Positions 24,753-33,533 of a DNA stretch of 64,000 nucleotides are shown in pieces. The notes below the pieces were generated by a model. It was given only the letters and a program-made list of their open reading frames with translations, made no database searches and had not been told where the DNA came from. Numbering within the stretch: position 1 is the first letter of the stretch; each line of letters starts with the position of its first letter. The stretch is from CADEDV01 sp964412375 (GTDB lineage: Bacteria > Bacteroidota > Bacteroidia > Chitinophagales > Chitinophagaceae). Made by a program: the position numbers and the translations under genes. The stretch is taken from contig CAYPOD010000012.1 of NCBI GenBank assembly GCA_964412375.1, forward strand, positions 1-64,000, read 5' to 3'.

Positions 24753-26153
24753 TCAACCAAAGAAAATGTAAGCCATCGTAATGGCCGTGATGATACCTGC
24801 CAGGTCGGCCAGCAGCATGGTACCTACAGCATATCTTGAATTTTTAATGCCTACTGCCCCGAAGTAAACAGCAATAATATAAAAAGTGGTATCAGCTGAA
24901 CCACGGAAAACAGAAGCAAGATTGCCCGCAAATGAATCCGGCCCGTGTGCATTGAGAGTGTCAATCATCATGGCCCTGGCGCCGCTGCCACTGAGCGGTT
25001 TCAGCAAAGCTGTTGGCAGCCCGTCAACGATCCTTGTATCACCACCAAAAAAGATGAAAAGATTTTTGATTCCATCCAGCACAAATTCGAATGCACCACT
25101 GTTGCGCAGCAAACTGATGGCTACCAGCAAGCCGACGAGATAGGGTATAATTCTAACAGCCGTTTCAAACCCTCCTTTTGCTCCTTCAATAAACGCATCG
25201 AAGATGTTTATCTTTTTATACATCCCGCCCAGGACAATCAACAAAAAGATGGCCAGGATGATACCGTTGCTGAGACTGCCTGAAAAAAGTTTCATTGTTT
25301 CCGCATCCAGTGTTTTAATATAAAGCACCAATGCGGCAATAGCCGTACTGATGCCCAGTATCCACAGCAGAATGACTGATTGAAAAACATTGATACGTTG
25401 CTTCCATGCAACAATGAGCAGGGCTGCAATAGTGGCAACAAACGTAGCGATCATGCAGGGAATGAAAATGTCTGTCGGGTTGGCTGATTTCATCGCCACC
25501 CGATCGGCAATGATTACGGTGGGGATCAGCGTAAGTCCCGAAGCATGCAAACACAAAAACATCAGTTGCGGGTTGGATGCCCTTGTTTTGTCGGGGTTGA
25601 TCTCCTGGAGGCTTTCCATGGCTTTGATGCCAAATGGTGTAGCGGCATTATCCAGGCCCATCAGGTTGGCCGAAAAGTTCATCACCATATGTCCCATCGA
25701 AGGATGGTTTTTAGGCACTTCCGGAAAAATGCGGGAAAAGAAAGGGCCAATGATCCTTGATAAAAAACGGATACCCCCGGCTCTTTCGGCAATATTCATA
25801 AAACCCATGAACAGAGCCATGATACCGATAAGCGCAATGCAGAGATTGACCGCATCTTTGCAGGTTTCAAATATGCCGTTTGCCGGCAACAATTTGTAAG
25901 CACGGTAATTCCCCTCTGCTGTTTTATACACTTTCTCTTTGCCCATCACCGCCACTTTCTGAACCGCCAGTTGCTCCTGCACCAGGGCAGGTAATTCAGA
26001 CGGGTCAAGTGTACGGGCAGCAGTGGTATCGGTGTTCTTACCGGTGACCAGGTGACTGAAAAGTTGTTGCTGCCCCGGTTCAACCAGGAATTTACCTGCA
26101 GCGACCAATAAAGCAATTAAGATAAATGCTGTCCATATCCTGCTGAGAGCCAT
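24753..26153 (-). CDS. SpmA-SpmB fusion, nucleoside-recognition (gate) membrane protein
   Basis: The 466-aa membrane protein joins two halves that in Bacillus are the separate spore maturation proteins SpmA and SpmB. The first contains ALIGIMALFMGFMNIAERAG and MNFSANLMGLDNAATPFGIK. The second contains GAKGGFETAVRIIPYLVGLL, LLKPLSGSGARAMMIDTLNA and RGSADTTFYIIAVYFGAVGI. Both carry the gate (nucleoside recognition) domain motif. The organism does not sporulate as far as this DNA shows, so the fusion, widespread in Bacteroidota, probably has a transport-like role. Its leader carries a heptad array that ends exactly at the ATG, mirroring the one before ychF. Confidence 0.9.
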   Translation of the reverse strand: MALSRIWTAFILIALLVAAGKFLVEPGQQQLFSHLVTGKNTDTTAARTLDPSELPALVQEQLAVQKVAVMGKEKVYKTAEGNYRAYKLLPANGIFETCKDAVNLCIALIGIMALFMGFMNIAERAGGIRFLSRIIGPFFSRIFPEVPKNHPSMGHMVMNFSANLMGLDNAATPFGIKAMESLQEINPDKTRASNPQLMFLCLHASGLTLIPTVIIADRVAMKSANPTDIFIPCMIATFVATIAALLIVAWKQRINVFQSVILLWILGISTAIAALVLYIKTLDAETMKLFSGSLSNGIILAIFLLIVLGGMYKKINIFDAFIEGAKGGFETAVRIIPYLVGLLVAISLLRNSGAFEFVLDGIKNLFIFFGGDTRIVDGLPTALLKPLSGSGARAMMIDTLNAHGPDSFAGNLASVFRGSADTTFYIIAVYFGAVGIKNSRYAVGTMLLADLAGIITAITMAYIFFG

Positions 26154-26156
26154 AAG

Positions 26157-26191
26157 AGTTTGTGGTTTATAGTTTGTTGTTTATAGTTAAC
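26157..26191 (-). repeat. 7-nt periodic leader array of the SpmAB-like gene
   Basis: On the minus strand the units AACTATA, AACAACA, AACTATA, AACCACA, AACTCTT run with a 7-nt period directly into the ATG at 26153. It is the mirror of the array before ychF. Confidence 0.75.
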
Positions 26192-26320
26192 AGCAGATGG
26201 AAAGATAAGTGATAAAACACATCTGATGACAGGTTCCCTGGTATATTGCTTTTCAGACGATTTTCCGATTGAGGTTTAACTAATCAACGAATTAACCGAT
26301 AAACCCATTTATCTATCCCT

Positions 26321-26328
26321 TACCTTTG
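26321..26328 (+). promoter_or_regulatory. Candidate -7 box of ychF
   Basis: TACCTTTG matches TAnnTTTG exactly and would start transcription near 26335, giving a leader of about 93 nt that ends in a heptad array. No -33 TTTG is seen at 19-21 bp. Confidence 0.35.
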
Positions 26329-26397
26329 CGGCTCGAAAAAAGTATCATTGCAAGACGGCAAGAGCCAATTTGTGGTTAACCCGGCTTTACGAATTAG

Positions 26398-26425
26398 AAA
26401 CTATAAACTACAAACTATAAACTGA
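26398..26425 (+). repeat. 7-nt periodic leader array of ychF
   Basis: Four exact-period units AAACTAT, AAACTAC, AAACTAT, AAACTGA end 2 nt before the ychF ATG. The unit resembles those before the SpmAB-like, GMC and subunit-3 genes. Confidence 0.8.
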
Positions 26426-26427
26426 GT

Positions 26428-27525
26428 ATGGCATTACAAGCAGGAATTGTAGGGTTACCCAATGTAGGCAAATCAACATTGTTCAATGCTGTCAGCAACA
26501 GCGCCAAGGCGCAGGCAAGTAATTATCGTTTTTGCACCATTGATCCGAATGTAGGACTGGTGGATGTGCCCGATCCACGTTTATATAAACTGGCTGAGCT
26601 GGTTGTTCCTAACCGCATTGTTCCGACACAGATCGAGATCGTTGACATTGCCGGTTTGGTAAAAGGCGCCAGCAAGGGAGAAGGTTTGGGTAATAAATTT
26701 CTTGGAAATATACGGGAAGTGGATGCCGTCATTCATGTGATACGCTGTTTTGAAGATGAGAACATATTGCGGGATGAAGGCGCCATAAATCCTGTGGCTG
26801 ATAAAGAGATCATTGATACGGAACTGCAGCTGAAAGATCTTGACAGCGTGGAAAAGAAGATACAGAAAACAGAAAAGCAGGCAAGGATTGATCCCAAATT
26901 AAAGCCTGAACTGGATGTGTTGCTCCGCTGCAAGGACCATTTGGAAAAAGGTAAAAGCATCCGGGAATTGGGACTTAGCAAAGAAGAGAAAGTAGCTATT
27001 GCTGATCTGTTCCTGCTGACCGACAAGCCTGTTCTCTATGTTGCTAATGTGGATGAGGCTTCGATGCATACAGGCAATAAGTTTTCTGAAATGCTGAAAG
27101 AAGCGGTGAAAAATGAAAAGGCTGAAGTGATCATTATGTGCAATAACATCGAAGCCCAGATCGCAGAGATGGAAAACCCGGAAGACAAGCAATTGTTCAT
27201 GGAGGAGTACAAGATGACAGAACCTGCGCTGGACAGGCTTATTCATTCTGCTTACCGTCTGCTCAACCTGTTCACCTATTTCACTGCCGGTGTGCAGGAA
27301 GTGAGGGCATGGACCATTCAGCAGGGATGGAAAGCCCCGCAGGCTGCCGGTGTGATCCATACGGATTTTGAAAAAGGCTTTATCAAAGCTGAAGTGATCG
27401 CTTATGATGATTTTGTACAATACGGCTCCGAAGCTGCCTGTCGTGATGCCGGTAAACTAAGAATTGAAGGAAAAGAATACGTGGTGAAAGACGGTGATGT
27501 GATGCATTTCAGGTTTAATGTGTGA
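26428..27525 (+). CDS. ychF: Ribosome-associated ATPase YchF/Ola1
   Basis: YchF is a conserved Obg-family ATPase that binds ribosomes and affects stress responses. The 365-aa product has the P-loop GLPNVGKSTLFNAVS (residues 7-21), switch motifs in DIAGLVKGASKGEGLGNKFL, the altered base-recognition loop NVDEASMHTGN (NxxE, which favours ATP over GTP in this family), and a C-terminal TGS domain (FTYFTAGVQEVRAWTIQQGW, HTDFEKGFIKAEVI). The start is well supported by ALQAGIVGLPN. It is divergent from the SpmAB-like gene. Confidence 0.97.
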   Translation: MALQAGIVGLPNVGKSTLFNAVSNSAKAQASNYRFCTIDPNVGLVDVPDPRLYKLAELVVPNRIVPTQIEIVDIAGLVKGASKGEGLGNKFLGNIREVDAVIHVIRCFEDENILRDEGAINPVADKEIIDTELQLKDLDSVEKKIQKTEKQARIDPKLKPELDVLLRCKDHLEKGKSIRELGLSKEEKVAIADLFLLTDKPVLYVANVDEASMHTGNKFSEMLKEAVKNEKAEVIIMCNNIEAQIAEMENPEDKQLFMEEYKMTEPALDRLIHSAYRLLNLFTYFTAGVQEVRAWTIQQGWKAPQAAGVIHTDFEKGFIKAEVIAYDDFVQYGSEAACRDAGKLRIEGKEYVVKDGDVMHFRFNV

Positions 27526-27530
27526 TGATG

Positions 27531-27583
27531 TTGCTTGTTACTTGTTCCTTGTTGCTTGTTCCTTGTTCCTTGTTTCTTGTTTG
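27531..27583 (-). repeat. 7-nt periodic array between convergent genes
   Basis: On the minus strand about seven AACAAGN units (N = G, A, C or T) repeat with a 7-nt period, between the ychF stop and the large OMP gene stop. Unlike the others it is 3' to both neighbours. Confidence 0.75.
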
Positions 27584-27591
27584 GGTATTGT

Positions 27592-30500
27592 TTAAAAAAG
27601 TGCCGTCAGCGACGCCCTTCCGATATGCACCGTTCTTCCTGATCCGGGTTTGCGGCCATCATACTGAAAATTCAATTCAATCGCATTACTCAGGCGGCGG
27701 GTCAGGCTGAGTGACCATAAGAAATTTTTTCCCGGCAGCAATCCATCCAGCATAATATAGCTCACCGTAGTGTTTGCCGGATAGTTATAAGTGATATTGT
27801 TGAAGGTGAACTTGCCGGTGACAGAAGTGCTCTGCAGGATATTGTATTTTGATTCCAGGTTCAGTGCATGAGATACTGACTTTTCTCCTCCATACAGCGG
27901 CAGATTCTTTTTGTTCTCTAGTTTGTAGCCGGCCACCAGGCGGAAAGATGTTTTTTGAATGTAGGAAACCATCGGCTCTACAGTATATATATCCAGGTCA
28001 TAATTACGGTTGCTGAACTGTGGTGTGAACAATGCATTTTCGCCTTTTCTTCCATTCACCGTCAATGCTATCACCCGGCTCAGGTTCCAGCGCCATTTGA
28101 GGTTCCAGTCATTCAGTTTGCGGCTTTCATAGCCATAGGTAAGTAATGCTTTGCCGCTGTTGCGAAGGTTGCTGAGATCCACTCCCCATTTGCTGCTGAA
28201 ACGGTTAAAGGAAAGTGTATTCAGGAAAACTGTATTCAATGTGATCAACGCTGTGTCGTTCACGCCATATTTAAATGGGCTGAATTCAAAGCTTCCCCTG
28301 GCAATGGATTTTTTATTTACCTGCAATGAAGTGAGCAGGTTCAGCCGCGACAGCAGTTTCTTCATGCCTTTCAGATCGGGTTTGTTCAGCAACACTCTTG
28401 GGTTCACATTCAGGCTGTAGTTGAATGTGATATAATTTGCTTTTAAAAACTCATTGGTGGGAGTAAACACACGGATAAATTTTGCCTGGTCCGGAAAAGC
28501 GGCCAATTCAAATTCATTTAGCTGCTGCACACCGTCCGTGTTATAATCAATCCATGCAAATTGCCCTGTGCCAGCCGGAACTTCAAAATATGCAAAATCT
28601 CTTCGCTGCTCCTGCCCTGCGCCTACTTCATACAGCACATTGCCGGTGAGTAATCCTTTCCATTCATTCATCACATATTCCGCCCTGCCTAAAATAGTTT
28701 CATCTTCTGATTCCGGTGAAACTGACTGATCATACACTTTCAGCTTACGGAAAGTAGTGTTGAGGTAAAACTGGCGATTAGGGTTACTGAGCAATTCTGT
28801 TTGCAGGTTCAGGTTCAGACTCCTGTCGCCGCGGATAAATTCATTACCCACTGCATATTTATCCGAACGGGAGAAGAACGTGATGCCATACTTATTTTTC
28901 TTTCCTTCATCTGATTTCAGGTATAAGGAATAGGTGTCAAAAGAAAACGCCAGTGGTGTCAATGTATCACTGGCCTGGTGCCGGGCCGTGTTTTGCTCCA
29001 ATGTGTAGCGAAAGCCCAGCCGCCAGTTGCTGAGTTGTTTCAGTTGTTTGTTCATATCTATCACCGGCCGGAGAAAAACAGCTTTGTCAGCGCTGCTGTT
29101 TGAAGCAGTGGAAACAAATTCATTGTTGAATTTCCATCCTTTCCAGTCGGAGCTATGGCGAATGGCATGCTGGAACCCTTTGTAATCATCGCTGCGGCGG
29201 TAGTTGGTAAGCTGGTAGGAGAAAGCATGATTTTTATTATCCTTTAAACCTGCCGATGCTTTTATAATATTTTCAGTTGCCGGCGTAAGCACCGCCTGTA
29301 AGGGCAGACCCCAGTCACGGGTGAACTCCACATTGCGCAACCGTTCCAAAGGTTTGAAACGATCCTGCACATATTCATAGTCCAGCGTAGTGCTGAGCTG
29401 CAGTTTATTTTTCGATTGCAGCGGACTGTTATTACTAAACTGGAATTTGGCAGCCCAACCGCGGTCATCATTATCATCTGCTTTTGAAAAAGTGTTGACA
29501 TCGTAATGACTCATGGCCACTTCAGCTTTCAGCGTGGTGTTTTGGCTGATCGTATAATCCATCCCCAGGTTCACTAATTGCTGCTTCTTTGGCGTCACCA
29601 GGATGATCACCGGTTCAAAACTGCCCTGTTTCACACCACCTACAGGCGGGATAAACCTGTATACCTTTCCATTGGCACCATTGAAATCCGGAACATAACT
29701 ACCATTGCCCTGCCCCACACTCACAAAAGAAAGACTGTATTTCGCCACAGCAGGATCGGTTGAATACTGGTAAAACGAATCAATGCCCGGTGTGGGGTCA
29801 TAAATCTTTTCATATAATACTTTGCCGGCAGCAAACGTATCAATCACTGCAGAAGGGTAAAAAGCCTTTTGAATGCTGTCGCCGACACTGGCTAAAAATT
29901 GTTTCTGCTCATCATCCAGCACCTGGTTGATCTGCGAATTGCGGGCATCGCTGTTGGTGAAAGCGCCAAACCGCAATTTGAGTTTCTCATTCACATCCAG
30001 TTCCTGCGATAAATAAAAGTTTGCATTCAGAAAATTCCGGTCGGCATACTCAAACTCCACCTGGATACGGCTGTCTTTGGTGATCATTCTTTTGGGTGTG
30101 AATGTTATTTCAGCCGTATTATAATTGATCACATAGTCCTGGTCTTCTCCCCGCTGGTATAATTCACCATCTACAAACACTCTTTCTGTATTGGCAAGAA
30201 TGATAAAGAACAATTCATTGTTAGCCCCGGTGAGCCGATAAGGGCCCTGGTTGCCTTCCAGACCCTGGAATACATTACGGGTAAATTTTCCTTTAGCAAT
30301 GGAACCACTGGCCAGTGTTTTGGAAATTGCATTTTTCCCAACCGGGTTAGTCGTTTGAAAAGAAATGCCTTGTAGTCTTTTATAAAAGCTAAGAAAATAG
30401 GATTTGTTCTGCCGGATGTCGAGATCACCCAGGTTCAGTTGCCAGTTCTTTTTTTTGAATTGCAGGAACACCTGGTCAAATTCATTCAGTTGTTGCGTGG

Positions 30501-31071
30501 TGCCATCGGGCTGAATGGGAATATTGTTATCTGTAAGTGCGGCCTGCACTTCAATGCTGTCGCCGAGCATACCGCTCAGTTGCAGGTTAAGGGTGGAATT
30601 GAGTACGGCATCCTGGCTGTTGCCAAAAGCAATCTGTCGTCCGAAGCTTCCTTCGGCTTTCAGGGTGCCAAAATCAAAAACACCACGCTGGCGGTCGGTG
30701 AGTTCGGAATTAAATTCAAATGGCTTTGCATAGAATTTATTCATGACACTGTCGTAGTTCATCCGTTGGGTAACGGCATTGAGTTTATAGGGAAAGACAC
30801 GGTAACGTACCGTCACCATTGCTGCAGCTGGCTTATTAACCCAGGTGAGCAATGCATTGATAATATCCAGCCGGTAATCAGAGGCAGGTATGCCATCTAT
30901 TGAAAATGTAAGGGGAACAATGCTTACCGAATCAATCCGGAGGGTGTCAGCAACAGGCAGTGTTTTTTGACGAAGATTGGATGCCGGTGACAAAACGGGT
31001 TGCTGGGCATAGCCCGCAACAGACAGCATCACCAGGGTCAGAAGCAGTAATATCCGGCACGAATCCCTCAA
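27592..31071 (-). CDS. Large predicted outer-membrane protein, SprA-like features
   Basis: The 1159-aa product begins with a signal peptide (ILLLLTLVMLSVAGYA|QQ). Residues 130-340 contain blocks seen in large Bacteroidota envelope proteins: LQLSGMLGDSIEVQAALTDN, NIPIQPDGTTQQLNEFDQVF, EGNQGPYRLTGANNELFF, ERVFVDGELYQRGEDQDYVI and KDSRIQVEFEYADRNF. The rest alternates polar and hydrophobic residues in long strand-like stretches, ending in NAIELNFQYDGRKPGSGR. A section FAWIDYNTDGVQQLNEFELA resembles a calcium-type loop also seen in SprA-related proteins. It is half the size of SprA, so I call it a distant or partial relative at most. It probably forms an outer-membrane barrel. It is followed by a heptad array. 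Confidence 0.75.
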   Translation of the reverse strand: MRDSCRILLLLTLVMLSVAGYAQQPVLSPASNLRQKTLPVADTLRIDSVSIVPLTFSIDGIPASDYRLDIINALLTWVNKPAAAMVTVRYRVFPYKLNAVTQRMNYDSVMNKFYAKPFEFNSELTDRQRGVFDFGTLKAEGSFGRQIAFGNSQDAVLNSTLNLQLSGMLGDSIEVQAALTDNNIPIQPDGTTQQLNEFDQVFLQFKKKNWQLNLGDLDIRQNKSYFLSFYKRLQGISFQTTNPVGKNAISKTLASGSIAKGKFTRNVFQGLEGNQGPYRLTGANNELFFIILANTERVFVDGELYQRGEDQDYVINYNTAEITFTPKRMITKDSRIQVEFEYADRNFLNANFYLSQELDVNEKLKLRFGAFTNSDARNSQINQVLDDEQKQFLASVGDSIQKAFYPSAVIDTFAAGKVLYEKIYDPTPGIDSFYQYSTDPAVAKYSLSFVSVGQGNGSYVPDFNGANGKVYRFIPPVGGVKQGSFEPVIILVTPKKQQLVNLGMDYTISQNTTLKAEVAMSHYDVNTFSKADDNDDRGWAAKFQFSNNSPLQSKNKLQLSTTLDYEYVQDRFKPLERLRNVEFTRDWGLPLQAVLTPATENIIKASAGLKDNKNHAFSYQLTNYRRSDDYKGFQHAIRHSSDWKGWKFNNEFVSTASNSSADKAVFLRPVIDMNKQLKQLSNWRLGFRYTLEQNTARHQASDTLTPLAFSFDTYSLYLKSDEGKKNKYGITFFSRSDKYAVGNEFIRGDRSLNLNLQTELLSNPNRQFYLNTTFRKLKVYDQSVSPESEDETILGRAEYVMNEWKGLLTGNVLYEVGAGQEQRRDFAYFEVPAGTGQFAWIDYNTDGVQQLNEFELAAFPDQAKFIRVFTPTNEFLKANYITFNYSLNVNPRVLLNKPDLKGMKKLLSRLNLLTSLQVNKKSIARGSFEFSPFKYGVNDTALITLNTVFLNTLSFNRFSSKWGVDLSNLRNSGKALLTYGYESRKLNDWNLKWRWNLSRVIALTVNGRKGENALFTPQFSNRNYDLDIYTVEPMVSYIQKTSFRLVAGYKLENKKNLPLYGGEKSVSHALNLESKYNILQSTSVTGKFTFNNITYNYPANTTVSYIMLDGLLPGKNFLWSLSLTRRLSNAIELNFQYDGRKPGSGRTVHIGRASLTALF

Positions 31072-31185
31072 TAACAGTGAGTTTTACTCAAAATCGTAAA
31101 AACAGGGGTATTTATTGCCCTTAAATTATCAACTGCTGTTAATTAGTGAGGGTGATAATCAAAAACTTAAAACAAAAAGTGCTGG

Positions 31186-31944
31186 TCAAAGGCGCCTGAT
31201 CCGGATATTGCGGAATTTCACCTCATCGCCATGATCCTGCAACCCGATCTTTCCAACTTTGTAAGTGCCGAAGGCGGGCATCTCTTTAAACTTACTTCCG
31301 GCCACTAATTTTTTCCAGGCATCGTCCCACATGGTGGTGGAAACAACATTTTCACTATTCAGAAAAAGATCGAGTTTGCCGTCCACGCATTTCACTTCGG
31401 CAAGGTTCCATTCACCGGGGGGCTTTACTGTTTCTTTGGAGCAGGAGATCAGATCGTAAAGGTCACCGGCCCTGTGTTTGATAATTTTTGCATCTGCATG
31501 ACCATCGTTATCGAGCACCTGCATTTCAGGACCTGTTTCCCAGGGCCATTTATAGACCGTGTCTTCATGAATATAGAAGATGATACCGCTGTTGCCATTT
31601 TTGGAAATGTTCCACTCGAGTTTCAGGTGAAAATTTCCGTAAGAAGAATCTGTTACAATATCACCGCCATCTTTTATTTGCCAGTTTTCCTTATTGGATG
31701 TATCTAAATAAAGATATCCATCCTTCACTTTCCAGGCAGCGCCTGTTGAATCACCACCATACTTGTGCCATCCTTTGGTCGTTTTGCCATCAAACAATAA
31801 CTCCCATCCTTCCTTTTTTTCTTCTTCTGTCAGTTGTGCCATGGTCGAGTCAGTTGTTGTGTCTTTTCTTCCTGAATAGTTGTTTTCGTAACAGGAACTT
31901 ATTGAGACTGCCAGGAAAGTGAGGCCGGCAATAAATTTCAGCAT
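31186..31944 (-). CDS. 3-keto-disaccharide hydrolase-domain (DUF1080) lipoprotein
   Basis: The 252-aa product has a lipoprotein signal (FIAGLTFLAVSISSC) and a single DUF1080 / 3-keto-disaccharide hydrolase domain of concanavalin-like fold. Family blocks are EGWELLFDGKTTKGWHKYGG, YGNFHLKLEWNISKNGNSGI, TGPEMQVLDNDGHADAK and PAFGTYKVGKIGLQDHGDEV. Relatives hydrolyse glycosides already oxidised to 3-keto sugars. It is last in a leftward group with cytochrome c, a sugar isomerase and a Gfo/Idh dehydrogenase, which supports a role in cleaving 3-keto glycosides in the envelope. Confidence 0.92.
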   Translation of the reverse strand: MLKFIAGLTFLAVSISSCYENNYSGRKDTTTDSTMAQLTEEEKKEGWELLFDGKTTKGWHKYGGDSTGAAWKVKDGYLYLDTSNKENWQIKDGGDIVTDSSYGNFHLKLEWNISKNGNSGIIFYIHEDTVYKWPWETGPEMQVLDNDGHADAKIIKHRAGDLYDLISCSKETVKPPGEWNLAEVKCVDGKLDLFLNSENVVSTTMWDDAWKKLVAGSKFKEMPAFGTYKVGKIGLQDHGDEVKFRNIRIRRL

Positions 31945-31954
31945 AGTAATATTT

Positions 31955-32344
31955 TTATTTTTTAAGCAGGAGAATATATTTCACCATGGCTTCGGCATCT
32001 TCCTGCGACATACCGGCATGCGGTGTCATCGCCACTTCGCCCCATACACCACTGCCCCCGTTAATGATCTTGCCGGCAAGATGCGCAACAATGGTATCGG
32101 GCATTCCTGCATATTTGTTAGCAACTTCCCGGTAAGTAGGACCTATTAATTTTTCATCCACTTTGTGACAGGTAAGACAATCGCTTTTGGCGATCAGTGC
32201 AAGTCCTTTCTGGTAATCGGGGTTTTGGGTGACGTCTTCCGTAGTTTCTTTTTTAGGTTCTTCTTCTTTTTTCTCGGAACCACCACCCCCCCCACAGGCA
32301 GCCAGCATAGATAAAACTACAAACGAAAGAATAAGCTTTTTCAT
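31955..32344 (-). CDS. Lipoprotein class I cytochrome c
   Basis: The 129-aa product has a lipobox signal (MKKLILSFVVLSMLAAC), a Gly/Glu/Lys-rich spacer, and a mono-haem domain with CLTCH near residue 56-60. The probable sixth ligand Met is in EVAMTPHAGMSQEDAEAMVK. It should sit on the periplasmic face of a membrane as an electron carrier. Placed with the GMC dehydrogenases and subunit 3, it is the natural electron acceptor, like LacB in the LacABC glycoside 3-dehydrogenase, although it is encoded on the opposite strand from those genes. Confidence 0.93.
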   Translation of the reverse strand: MKKLILSFVVLSMLAACGGGGGSEKKEEEPKKETTEDVTQNPDYQKGLALIAKSDCLTCHKVDEKLIGPTYREVANKYAGMPDTIVAHLAGKIINGGSGVWGEVAMTPHAGMSQEDAEAMVKYILLLKK

Positions 32345-32382
32345 AATATTATTTTTGGGTGATCGAATGCGAATTTACTTTA

Positions 32383-33438
32383 TTAATCCAAACCCAACAG
32401 TTTCCGGTTGGCTTTTTCATCCATTCCTGATGATGCAAAATCATCAAAAGCCTTTTCCGTTACCCTGATGATATGTTTTGCAATAAACTCCGCTCCTTCC
32501 CTTGCCCCATCTTCGGGGTGTTTGATGCAGCACTCCCATTCCATCACTGCCCAGCCGGAATAATCATACTGTGCCAGTTTGCTGAAAATAGTTTTGAAAT
32601 CTACCTGGCCATCGCCGGGGGAACGATAACGGCCAGCCCGGTTGGCCCAGTTTTGATAACCACCAAAAGTTCCCTGCCTTCCGGTAGGATTAAATTCAGC
32701 ATCCTTTACATGAAATGCTTTGATACGATCATGGTAAAGGTCTATGTATGCTATATAATCCAGTTGCTGCAGCACAAAATGCGATGGATCGTAGAGCAGG
32801 CAGGCACGGGGATGGTTGTTCACTTCCTGTAAAAACATTTCATAAGTGGTGCCGTCAAAGATATCCTCGCCGGGATGCACTTCATAACAAACGTCCACCC
32901 CGCATTCATCAAAATAATCAAGGATGGGTTTCCATCTTTTTCCCAATTCTTTAAAACCTTCTTCCACCAGACCTGCTGGACGCTGCGGCCAGGGGTGAAA
33001 CGTGTGCCACAACAATGAACCACTGAAAGTGGCATGTGCATTCAATCCCAGGTTTTGCGAAGCTTTGGCGCCATATTTCACCTGTTGAACAGCCCACTCT
33101 GTTCTTGCTTTGGGATTGCTTCTTAACTGCTCCGGTGCAAAGCCATCGAACAAAGTATCATAAGCCGGGTGCACTGCCACCAGTTGACCCTGTAAATGGG
33201 TGGATAATTCTGAAATTTCAAGACCACATTCCCGGATGATCCCTTTTAGTTCATCTGCATAGGTTTTACTTTCTGCTGCCTGCTGCAGATCAATACAGCG
33301 GCTGTCCCAGGTAGGAATTTGCACAGCTTTAAAACCCAACGATGCTGCCCAACGACAAATTGTCTGCAGGTTGTTGAACGGAGCATTATCTCCCATGAAC
33401 TGGGCTAAAAAAATTGCGGGGCCTTTTATTGTTGTCAT
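32383..33438 (-). CDS. Sugar phosphate isomerase/epimerase-like TIM barrel
   Basis: The 351-aa product is an AP-endonuclease-2/xylose-isomerase-like barrel. Candidate metal ligands lie in VCYEVHPGEDIFDG (Glu, His), CLLYDPSHFVLQQLDY (Asp, His), FHVKDAEFNPTGRQG (His, Asp) and WAVMEWECCIKHPEDGA (Glu). There is no signal peptide, so it is cytoplasmic, unlike the two Tat-type paralogues in the rightward group. Members isomerise or epimerise sugars, and relatives cleave 3-keto glycosides by elimination. It has a heptad-array leader and lies between cytochrome c and the Gfo/Idh gene. Confidence 0.92.
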   Translation of the reverse strand: MTTIKGPAIFLAQFMGDNAPFNNLQTICRWAASLGFKAVQIPTWDSRCIDLQQAAESKTYADELKGIIRECGLEISELSTHLQGQLVAVHPAYDTLFDGFAPEQLRSNPKARTEWAVQQVKYGAKASQNLGLNAHATFSGSLLWHTFHPWPQRPAGLVEEGFKELGKRWKPILDYFDECGVDVCYEVHPGEDIFDGTTYEMFLQEVNNHPRACLLYDPSHFVLQQLDYIAYIDLYHDRIKAFHVKDAEFNPTGRQGTFGGYQNWANRAGRYRSPGDGQVDFKTIFSKLAQYDYSGWAVMEWECCIKHPEDGAREGAEFIAKHIIRVTEKAFDDFASSGMDEKANRKLLGLD

Positions 33439-33444
33439 GATACT

Positions 33445-33482
33445 GGTTTCTTGTTTCTTGTTTCTTGTTTATTGTTCCTTGT
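33445..33482 (-). repeat. 7-nt periodic leader array of the sugar isomerase gene
   Basis: On the minus strand AACAATA, AACAAGA, AACAAGA and related units repeat every 7 nt and end about 6 nt before the ATG at 33438. The unit is the same AACAAGA type as the array at 27531. Confidence 0.75.
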
Positions 33483-33533
33483 CAACTTCTTAATTCCTCA
33501 TTTCATATTTCTTATTTCTCATTTACTCTTAGC

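Noticed and set aside
27531..27583. Heptad array considered as CRISPR
   Set aside because: Units are 7 nt with no unique spacers, and no cas genes are in the window.
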